The position numbers and the translations under genes are program-made. Under the pieces are notes generated by a model that saw nothing but the letters and a program-made list of their open reading frames with translations, did not search any database and was not told the origin of the DNA. 7,031 nucleotides of DNA from Alphaproteobacteria bacterium (GTDB taxonomy: Bacteria > Pseudomonadota > Alphaproteobacteria > Micavibrionales > UBA2020): assembly GCA_020853455.1 (NCBI GenBank), contig JADYYV010000082.1, positions 1 through 7,031 of the forward strand. Reading direction: 5' to 3'. Within the stretch, counting starts at the first letter, position 1, and every line of letters starts with the position of its first letter. This document shows positions 1-5,040 of the stretch, piece after piece.

Positions 1-2359
1 CGACTTCGGTCGTAGCACCCAGCGTGTAGCTGACATAGGCCTGAACCGTGTCGGTGCCTTCGCCCGTGTTTTCGAACACCTGGTCGCCTGCGTTATCGAC
101 GATGTAGAGATCGTCGCCGAGGCCGCCGGACATCGCATCCGCGCCGCCCTGACCGTCGATGGTGTTGTTGTTCGCGTTACCGGTGATGACGTTCGTGCCC
201 GCATCGCCGACCGCGGTTTCCGCCGCGCCGGTGATGATGAGGTTTTCGATGTTGCCCGATAGGGTGTAATCGACCGAGGAAGTCACGGTATCCGTGCCCT
301 GGCCAGCCAGTTCGGAAACCACATCAAGCGTGCTGTCGACGATGAAGGTGTCGTTGCCGAAACCGCCGATCATGCTGTCGTCGCCGGTGCCGCCGTCGAG
401 CGTATCGTTGCCGTCGCCGCCCGACAGGACGTCGTTGCCGCCGAGGCCGGTGAGCGTGTTGTTACCGCTGTTGCCGGTGATCAAGTTGGCATCCGCCGTG
501 CCCGCGCCGTTGATGTTGGCGGAGCCGGTCAAGGTAAGGTTGCGGACATCGGTCGTGTTGACGGCCAGATCCCAGCTGATGCTGGAGCGGACTTCGTCGT
601 TAAATCCGTAGTAGTTGGAGTTACCGTCAACGGTGTCGCCGATGTTATCAACAACAAACACAGTCCGGTTGTCGGCGGTGCTGGTCATCGCATCGGCACC
701 CGCGCCGCCATCCAGCGTGCTTGTGCCGAACACGAGATTGCTAAAGAACCAGGTGCTCTGCGCGTTGTTCACCAACGTGTCGGTGCCATCGCCGCCCAAC
801 AGCACGTTATGGATGTTGCCGCCATAGGCCGTGGAATTGTCGGTGATGACGTTCGCGCCGGTGTTGCCGGTCGCGGTGAGACCCGTTGAGCCGTAATAGT
901 TGTAGGACTGCAGCGTCAGGTTTTCAAGGTCGCCCGACAGCGTGTATGAAATGCTCTGCGCGATGACGGTGTCGGTGCCCGCACCCGCGCCTTCGGAAAC
1001 GACGTCGCCGGTGTTGTAGACGATATAAGTGTCGTTGCCCGCGCCGCCGATCAGGGTGTCACTGCCGCCAGCGCCGCCGCCATCCAGCGTGTTCGCGTTA
1101 CCGTTGCCGGTGATGACGTTGGAGCCGGTGGTGCCGGTTGCGGTCGTGCCTGCGGCTGCAAGCGCGCTCAAGGTCAGGTTTTCAACGGAAGTTGCGCTGC
1201 CGAGGCTGTAAGTGACGTCGGACACGACGGTGTCGGTGCCGTTGCCGCCATTGATGACTTCCGCGCCCGAATGCACGGCGAGGACGTCGTTGCCGTCGCC
1301 GCCGTTCAGGGTGTCGGTGCCCGACACGCCATCGAGCGTGTTGTTGCCCGAGTTGCCGTTGATGATGTTGTCGGACGCGTTGCCGGTGCCGTTGAAGTTG
1401 CCGGTGCCGTTGAGGTTCAGGTTTTCAAAATCCGCGGCGAGCGTATAGGTGAAGCCCGCATTGACGGTGTCGGTGCCTTCGCCCACGCCTTCCGTGACGG
1501 AGTCGCTTGCGTTGTCGAGGAAGTAGGTGTCGTCGCCGAGGCCGCCTGCCATGCTGTCGTTGCCGAAGCCGCCTTCGAGCCCGTCATTGCCCGTGCCACC
1601 GACCAGCGTGTCGTTGCCGTCGCCCGCGTTCAGCGTGTTGCCGAGGTTGTTGGCGGTCAGGATGTTCGCGCCGGTGTTGCCGGTCGCGGTTGCGCCCGCG
1701 CCTGCGGCTGCGGACAGGGTGAGGTTTTCGACGCCGGTGCTCTGGCTGGTGAGGCTCCAGGTGAGATCAGCGACGATGGTGTCGGATGCGCCGAGCGCGC
1801 CGATGATGGTATCGCCCGCCTGGTCGACCAGGAACACGACGTTGTTGCCGCCGCTTGTGCCGGACATGACGTCCGCGCCTGCGCCGCCGTCCAGCGTGTT
1901 GGTGCCGGTCGCTTCGCTGACCAGCGTGTTGTTGAGCGCGTTGCCCGTCAGCGTGACGCCGCCGGCCGCAAAGCTGCTGATGACGCCGTTTTCGATGTAG
2001 TCGCCCAGCGTCCAGTTGACGCGGGTGTTGACGGTGTCGACGCCGCCGCCTGCGGAGGCCGCGTCGGTTTCTTCAACCACATCGGTCAGGCTGTCGACGA
2101 AATAAAGGTCGCTGCCGTCGCCGCCATACATGAAATCGTCGCCCGTGCCGCCGTCGATCGTGTCCGCGCCGTCGCCGCCCAGTATCGTGTCGTTATCCGC
2201 GCCGCCGTTCAGGACGTCGTTGCCCGCGCCGCCATCGATAAGATCGTCGCCCGCGGTTCCGATAACGGTATCGTTGCCCTTATCGGCAAGGATAATGTCC
2301 GCACCAGCGGTGCCCGTGAGAGAAGTGTCGTTGCCGGTAGTGCCTTTGACGAGTGCCAT
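1..2359 (-). CDS. RTX (hemolysin-type) calcium-binding repeat protein, 3' end outside window
   Basis: The frame read from the ATG at 2359-2357 stays open for 786 codons to base 1, so the C-terminus is missing. The product is built of RTX nonapeptides of the type GGxGxDxLx (clear blocks near residues 37-85, 243-282 and 632-672). These alternate with spacers that carry a Y/W-T/S/D-L motif (near residues 116, 201, 305, 384, 472, 596, 698, 778), then ENL or similar about 8 residues on, then TGN..N.ITGN and NTLDG. Such nonapeptides fold into calcium-binding parallel beta-rolls in proteins exported by type I secretion, whose signal is C-terminal and would lie outside the window. There is no N-terminal signal peptide and no catalytic domain in the visible part. 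I count only two Lys and four Arg, no Cys, and many Asp, which fits an acidic secreted protein. An AGAGGA ribosome site supports the start. The family is clear; the role (adhesin, surface layer, matrix protein or toxin) cannot be told. Confidence 0.93.
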   Translation of the reverse strand, partial: MALVKGTTGNDTSLTGTAGADIILADKGNDTVIGTAGDDLIDGGAGNDVLNGGADNDTILGGDGADTIDGGTGDDFMYGGDGSDLYFVDSLTDVVEETDAASAGGGVDTVNTRVNWTLGDYIENGVISSFAAGGVTLTGNALNNTLVSEATGTNTLDGGAGADVMSGTSGGNNVVFLVDQAGDTIIGALGASDTIVADLTWSLTSQSTGVENLTLSAAAGAGATATGNTGANILTANNLGNTLNAGDGNDTLVGGTGNDGLEGGFGNDSMAGGLGDDTYFLDNASDSVTEGVGEGTDTVNAGFTYTLAADFENLNLNGTGNFNGTGNASDNIINGNSGNNTLDGVSGTDTLNGGDGNDVLAVHSGAEVINGGNGTDTVVSDVTYSLGSATSVENLTLSALAAAGTTATGTTGSNVITGNGNANTLDGGGAGGSDTLIGGAGNDTYIVYNTGDVVSEGAGAGTDTVIAQSISYTLSGDLENLTLQSYNYYGSTGLTATGNTGANVITDNSTAYGGNIHNVLLGGDGTDTLVNNAQSTWFFSNLVFGTSTLDGGAGADAMTSTADNRTVFVVDNIGDTVDGNSNYYGFNDEVRSSISWDLAVNTTDVRNLTLTGSANINGAGTADANLITGNSGNNTLTGLGGNDVLSGGDGNDTLDGGTGDDSMIGGFGNDTFIVDSTLDVVSELAGQGTDTVTSSVDYTLSGNIENLIITGAAETAVGDAGTNVITGNANNNTIDGQGGADAMSGGLGDDLYIVDNAGDQVFENTGEGTDTVQAYVSYTLGATTEV
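344..466 (-). repeat. Third RTX nonapeptide block
   Basis: This block encodes about residues 632-672, with units GLGGNDVLS, GGDGNDTLD, GGTGDDSMI and GGFGNDTFI. It closely mirrors the block at 1514-1633, which supports internal module duplication. Shorter, decayed nonapeptide runs occur between the three main blocks. Confidence 0.8.
851..877 (-). repeat. 27-bp perfect direct repeat, copy A
   Basis: These 27 bases are identical to 1664-1690 and encode the peptide TATGNTGAN (residues 495-503). They lie in the spacer that follows an ENLTL motif. Perfect identity over nine codons, including synonymous positions, suggests a fairly recent duplication or gene conversion between modules. Confidence 0.8.
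1514..1633 (-). repeat. Second RTX nonapeptide block
   Basis: This block encodes about residues 243-282, with units GDGNDTLVG, GTGNDGLEG, GFGNDSMAG and GLGDDTYFL. It ends in the DTYFLDNASDSVTEG element that begins the next spacer module. The same order (nonapeptides, then D-x-Y-x-V/L-D-N, then G-x-GTDTV) recurs elsewhere in the protein. Confidence 0.8.
1664..1690 (-). repeat. 27-bp perfect direct repeat, copy B
   Basis: This is the second copy of the 27-bp repeat, encoding TATGNTGAN at residues 224-232. A diverged relative, TATGTTGSN, occurs at about residues 407-415. The two perfect copies are 813 bp (271 codons) apart and in frame, so recombination between them would remove or add modules without breaking the reading frame. 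Confidence 0.8.
2105..2251 (-). repeat. N-terminal RTX nonapeptide block of the repeat protein
   Basis: This stretch encodes about residues 37-85, the longest clean run of tandem nonapeptides. Successive units read GDDLIDGGA, GNDVLNGGA, DNDTILGGD, GADTIDGGT and GDDFMYGGD. Each carries the G-x-D turn residues that coordinate calcium in known RTX beta-rolls. It starts only about 36 residues after the initiator Met, so the beta-roll is essentially the N-terminus of the protein. Confidence 0.85.
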
Positions 2360-2370
2360 GGAGATTATAG

Positions 2371-2376
2371 TCCTCT
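2371..2376 (-). promoter_or_regulatory. Ribosome binding site of the RTX gene
   Basis: AGAGGA on the minus strand stands 11 bases before the ATG at 2359-2357. The spacing is slightly long but acceptable. It fixes the start of a gene whose frame is otherwise open without any N-terminal domain landmark. Confidence 0.6.
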
Positions 2377-2430
2377 GTTTGAAAAAATGATGAGCGGGCG
2401 GTTGTTGAAGCAATTGAATCCCAGGCGGCA

Positions 2431-2459
2431 AATATACTTGGATTTCATTAGTTTGAAAA
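2431..2459 (-). promoter_or_regulatory. Candidate promoter of the RTX gene
   Basis: On the minus strand, TTTTCA (2454-2459) is followed after 17 bases by TATATT (2431-2436). This resembles a sigma70-type promoter (4/6 and 5/6 matches). Transcription would start near 2424, giving a leader of about 65 bases. A TATAAT closer to the start codon (2364-2369) lacks a -35 element at usual spacing. No experiment supports either one. Confidence 0.4.
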
Positions 2460-2501
2460 TGGTTATCCTTGCTTCAGGCGCGGGCATGTTTATGTTCAAT
2501 G

Positions 2502-2513
2502 TCGCAGCTGCGA
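2502..2513. promoter_or_regulatory. 12-bp palindrome in the divergent promoter region, possible operator
   Basis: TCGCAGCTGCGA is a perfect inverted repeat. It lies between the two divergent promoter candidates, about 18 bp upstream of the plus-strand -35 and about 42 bp upstream of the minus-strand -35. A related looser pair, TCGC-N6-GCGA (2525-2538), overlaps the plus-strand -35. This is a plausible transcription-factor site, but no regulator can be named. Confidence 0.3.
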
Positions 2514-2531
2514 TTATTTTGATTTCGCAAA

Positions 2532-2560
2532 TTGGCGATGCTAATGCTGTCCGATATAAT
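2532..2560 (+). promoter_or_regulatory. Candidate sigma70-type promoter of the 175-aa gene
   Basis: TTGGCG (2532-2537) and a perfect TATAAT (2555-2560) are separated by 17 bases. Transcription would start near 2567, giving a short leader of about 23 bases before the ATG at 2590. This is one of the best promoter matches in the window. Confidence 0.6.
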
Positions 2561-2589
2561 TTGTTCGACATCTTTGCGGAATTAGTCTT

Positions 2590-3117
2590 ATGAATAATCA
2601 ACCGGATCTTGCGGCTCGCTACGGCGTTTGCGACCGGCTGGACGAATACCGGCTGCTGCCGGTATTCCGGAATATCACCGAGGCGCTGGGTCTGCAGATC
2701 ATCGACCTGTGGCGGCGCAACCATGCACTGCCCGCAGGCAGCGACCCTGCGCAGCGCGTGTCGCAGGTCGTGCTGGCCGCGATCGACGCGGAGGACAAGC
2801 TGGTGGCGGTCAGCACCGCATACCGGGCGCCTTTTTCGCATAGCGGCCTGCAGAGCGGCGGGGAGGGCGAGTTTTTTTTCTTCCGCACTTTCGTGCAGCC
2901 CGGCGACCGCCGCCACAACCTGCCCAAGAAACTGACGAATTCAACCTATGACCACCTGAAAACCCTGCCGCCGGCGGGGCGTCCGCAAGGCGTCGTGATC
3001 GTTGCCGAAAACCCCAAGCTGACGAAAAAACTGCTGGAGCACGAGCTGGGCCCGTTCGGCTGGACTCACATAGGGCAGGACGCGCGCGGCAAGCAGGTGT
3101 TCCGCCGCGATTTTTAA
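2590..3117 (+). CDS. Uncharacterised 175-aa protein, possibly GNAT-like acyltransferase fold
   Basis: Coding is supported by strong G/C bias at third positions, a good promoter just upstream, and termination exactly against the neighbouring gene. The ribosome site is weak (GCGGA about 9 bases before the ATG). I do not recognise the family with certainty. The order of elements recalls an acyl-CoA N-acyltransferase: strand LVAVSTAYRAPF (about 71-82), strand FFFFRTFVQP (95-104), a basic turn and helix RRHNLPKKLTNSTYDHL (107-123), strand GVVIVAENPKL (134-144), then a C-terminal GWTHIGQDARGKQVFRRDF. The usual acetyl-CoA loop R/Q-x-x-G-x-G/A is degenerate (RRHNLP), so activity is doubtful. It shows no obvious sequence likeness to HlyC toxin acyltransferases. 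There is no signal peptide or membrane segment, so it is probably cytoplasmic. It is divergent from the RTX gene and convergent with the DUF4915 gene. A T8 run lies at 2872-2879. The CDS is near certain; the fold is a weak inference. Confidence 0.85.
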   Translation: MNNQPDLAARYGVCDRLDEYRLLPVFRNITEALGLQIIDLWRRNHALPAGSDPAQRVSQVVLAAIDAEDKLVAVSTAYRAPFSHSGLQSGGEGEFFFFRTFVQPGDRRHNLPKKLTNSTYDHLKTLPPAGRPQGVVIVAENPKLTKKLLEHELGPFGWTHIGQDARGKQVFRRDF

Positions 3118-4226
3118 AGGCTGGCGAGGATTTTTTCGTCGAAGGGCGGGTGGCTGAGAAGGCCTTTAATATCGTTATCGGCGAAACCGACCGCCATCGG
3201 GCAGGTCACGCCCGGCAATACCGCGACATCATATACCTCGCCCATCGCGCCTTCGACATGCATCCATTCGACGCATTTACCCGTATCAAGGTCGACGGCC
3301 TGTATGCCGCAGACGGGATCAAGCTTCGCGTCGCGCAGTTTCTGGTCGAGCGGCAGGCCTTCGAAATGCTGGTCGCGCGGTTTCGAAAGACCGACATAGG
3401 CGTATTTGCCGTGAAACGAAAGTCCGCGCAGGAAGCCGGGCAGAAAGGCGCGCGGCTGGAATTTTTTCGCCGCCAGATCGACCGTGCCCAGTTCGCCCGT
3501 GCCGGAATTCAGCACCCAGAGCTGCCCGTTATGCAGGCGCGGCGAATGCGGCATCGACATGCCGTCGCACACAATTTCGTTCGTCTGCACATCCATCACC
3601 ATGCCGCCGCCCGCGCGATAGGCGCGCCAGCCCTGCGCCGTATCGCTGGGGCCGCACAGCGTGACATAGCGCGGTTTGCCGTTTTCCATCGCAAGCCCGT
3701 TCAGGTGGCAGCGGTCTTCGCCGAAAATGCCCGAGATAAAGGGCGGTTTCCACACGGGAATAAAACTGTCTTTCGGGCTGGTGGTGGCAAGGCAGTTAAA
3801 GAGCGTGTTCACGAAAATGATCTGGCCGTTCGACAGCTGCCCCACATCATGCGCGTCCAGCACGCCGGTGTTGTAGGTGATGCGCGGCACGTAGCATGCG
3901 TCATAGGTGCTGTTGATCGTGTTACCCGCGGGCAGCGCATTTTCGAAACGCTGCATCTGGAAGTGCGTCGCCAGCAGCAGCGTGCCGCCCGACACATGCA
4001 TGCCCATCGCCTTCTGGAAGGTGCGCGCGTGGATCATCAGCTGTCCCTGCGGCGCGCGGCCGAGCAAGTAGAATTTGCCCGACTGGTAAGATGTCAGCGC
4101 CAGCGAAATGCCCTGCGCCGCCATATGCGCCACGAACCCTTCGGACAGCGTGAAGGAACTTTTCGGCGCGGCCTGACCGGTCGGGGATTGTTCGGACGGG
4201 CTGGTTTCAGCGGGCGCGGGCTGCAT
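3114..4226 (-). CDS. TIGR03032 / DUF4915 family protein
   Basis: This 370-aa protein matches my recollection of the TIGR03032 (DUF4915) family, which has no established biochemical function. Recognisable conserved stretches are LDAHDVGQL (123-131), IIFVNTLFNCLAT (136-148), FGEDRCHLNGLAM (168-180), SMPHSPRLHNGQLWVLNSG (224-242), LPGFLRGLSFHGKYAYVGLS (262-281) and FEGLPLD (288-294). Repeated short strands ending in G, with LW-LNSG and VDL-TGK turns, suggest a beta-propeller-like fold; this is inference. The first 22 residues are low-complexity Pro/Ser/Ala/Gln and probably disordered. There is no signal peptide. The start is backed by GGAAG nine bases before the ATG. The stop codon overlaps that of the convergent 175-aa gene. 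The gene lies 64 bases after the DUF983 gene on the same strand and may be partly co-transcribed with it. Confidence 0.87.
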   Translation of the reverse strand: MQPAPAETSPSEQSPTGQAAPKSSFTLSEGFVAHMAAQGISLALTSYQSGKFYLLGRAPQGQLMIHARTFQKAMGMHVSGGTLLLATHFQMQRFENALPAGNTINSTYDACYVPRITYNTGVLDAHDVGQLSNGQIIFVNTLFNCLATTSPKDSFIPVWKPPFISGIFGEDRCHLNGLAMENGKPRYVTLCGPSDTAQGWRAYRAGGGMVMDVQTNEIVCDGMSMPHSPRLHNGQLWVLNSGTGELGTVDLAAKKFQPRAFLPGFLRGLSFHGKYAYVGLSKPRDQHFEGLPLDQKLRDAKLDPVCGIQAVDLDTGKCVEWMHVEGAMGEVYDVAVLPGVTCPMAVGFADNDIKGLLSHPPFDEKILASL

Positions 4227-4235
4227 GCGTTAAGG

Positions 4236-4270
4236 CTTCCGTAAAAAAATGATTCTGCACGGCGATTATA
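4236..4270 (-). promoter_or_regulatory. Ribosome site and possible -10 element of the DUF4915 gene
   Basis: On the minus strand a perfect TATAAT (4265-4270) is followed by GGAAG (4236-4240), nine bases before the ATG. No convincing -35 hexamer exists 16-18 bases upstream, so the promoter may be activator-dependent, or the gene may be read from the DUF983 promoter. The ribosome site is the firmer of the two. Confidence 0.4.
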
Positions 4271-4290
4271 TGCAGGTTGCGCGCCGAAGG

Positions 4291-4683
4291 CTAGCCGAGG
4301 CGCTTTTTGCGCGCTTCATCGAAACCATGCAGCCCCATATGCCATTGCAGCGCGACGACCATGCCCTTGACCGGCTGCAGCATCAGCCATGCCAGCCCGA
4401 CCGCAACCGGCGGCCAGACAAGGACATGGAATATATAAGGCGGGGAAAAATGCTTTTCCGTGAACATCACCAGCGGCACAAGGATATGGCCGAGGATCAG
4501 GATCACGATATATGCCGGAAAATCGTCGGCGCGGTGGTGGTGGAAATCTTCGGCGCATTTGGAGCAGCGGTCGGCCACTTTCAGGTGCGCGCGGAAAATC
4601 GGGCCTTCGTTGCAGGCCGGGCATTTGCCATGCAGCCCGCGCATCAGCGAGGTGGTGAGGGATTGGGGGGCGGGCGTGGTCAT
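4291..4683 (-). CDS. DUF983 family small zinc-ribbon membrane protein
   Basis: The 130-aa product has the DUF983 pattern. A basic N-terminus is followed by CPAC (21-24) and CSKC (40-43), which likely form a zinc ribbon. Then come RADDFPAY (51-58), a first membrane helix (about 58-74, YIVILILGHILVPLVMF), a second (about 84-103), and the family-typical QPVKGMVVALQWHMGLHGF (103-121). The function of DUF983 is unknown; an inner-membrane location with the zinc ribbon in the cytoplasm is likely. I chose the ATG at 4683-4681 because AGGAG (4691-4695) stands seven bases ahead and family homology begins just after. The frame stays open further upstream to 4887, but that would run through the tRNA gene and is rejected. 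It has its own promoter candidate at 4702-4732. Confidence 0.9.
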   Translation of the reverse strand: MTTPAPQSLTTSLMRGLHGKCPACNEGPIFRAHLKVADRCSKCAEDFHHHRADDFPAYIVILILGHILVPLVMFTEKHFSPPYIFHVLVWPPVAVGLAWLMLQPVKGMVVALQWHMGLHGFDEARKKRLG

Positions 4684-4701
4684 GACGTTTCTCCTGCCGA
4701 T

Positions 4702-4732
4702 ATTATATAACGCATGGCGGCGCAATTGACAG
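4702..4732 (-). promoter_or_regulatory. Candidate promoter of the DUF983 gene
   Basis: On the minus strand CTGTCA (4727-4732) is followed after 17 bases by TATATA (4704-4709), which overlaps a perfect TATAAT (4702-4707; spacing 19). Transcription would start near 4697, leaving a very short leader with AGGAG at 4691-4695. It lies downstream of the tRNA, so the gene need not depend on tRNA read-through. Confidence 0.5.
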
Positions 4733-4775
4733 GCGATTGCGGGGCAGAAAGACAGCGTTGATTTTAGAGAGAAAA

Positions 4776-4850
<75 letters not shown>

Positions 4851-4889
4851 ATCGTGCGCAAAAGAATCTGTTTGCGCGGGTACCCATGA

Positions 4890-4918
4890 GAAATATGGGA
4901 TTTGGGCTGGTTTGTCAA
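4890..4918 (-). promoter_or_regulatory. Candidate promoter of tRNA-Gly
   Basis: On the minus strand a perfect TTGACA (4913-4918) is followed after 17 bases by TATTTC (4890-4895). The -10 is weak, and CATATT at 15-base spacing is an alternative. The start would lie near 4883, about 33 bases before the mature 5' end, which is reasonable for a processed tRNA leader. Confidence 0.5.
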
Positions 4919-4981
4919 GAAATCCAAAACACATTCTGCAGGCTCATTTTACGTTTTGAATCAGGCGATTAACCCCCAAGC

Positions 4982-5014
4982 AAAAACCCGCCCCTTTTTC
5001 CGGGGCGGGTTTTT
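4982..5014 (-). terminator. Intrinsic terminator of the beta-oxidation gene
   Basis: A perfect 8-bp GC-only stem (CCCGCCCC at 4987-4994 with GGGGCGGG at 5002-5009) has a 7-base loop. It is flanked by A5 and T runs that extend the pairing, so minus-strand RNA ends in GGGCGGGTTTTTG. It lies 26 bases after the stop codon at 5041-5043. The flanking A and T runs make it potentially bidirectional. It shields the tRNA-Gly promoter from read-through. Confidence 0.92.
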
Positions 5015-5040
5015 TAAAGTTTTCGCTTTGAAAACGCGGA

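Noticed and set aside
1271..2593. Long open frame on the plus strand antisense to the RTX gene (440 codons)
   Set aside because: It reads as a low-complexity Val/Ala/Arg shadow of the repeat codons, has no family resemblance, and ends inside the next gene. The minus-strand frame gives clear RTX motifs.
2365..2916. 183-codon minus-strand frame running from the 175-aa gene through the divergent regulatory region
   Set aside because: Half of it is antisense to a well-supported gene. The rest covers promoter-like AT-rich sequence, with no ribosome site at internal Met codons and no recognisable motif.
3150..4244. 364-codon plus-strand frame opposite the DUF4915 gene
   Set aside because: Composition is His/Arg/Ala-rich, as expected for an antisense shadow of a GC-biased gene. 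The minus strand encodes a recognisable family.
4281..4308. Plus-strand hairpin GCGCC...GGCGC followed by TTTTT
   Set aside because: It overlaps the end of the DUF983 coding sequence and is oriented for plus-strand RNA, where no gene ends. The stem is short and interrupted, so it is probably a coincidence of coding sequence.
4919..4980. Short spacer between the tRNA promoter and the terminator
   Set aside because: I looked for a small RNA, repeat or attachment site next to the tRNA. There is no direct repeat of the tRNA 3' end and no integrase gene, so no sign of an integrated element.
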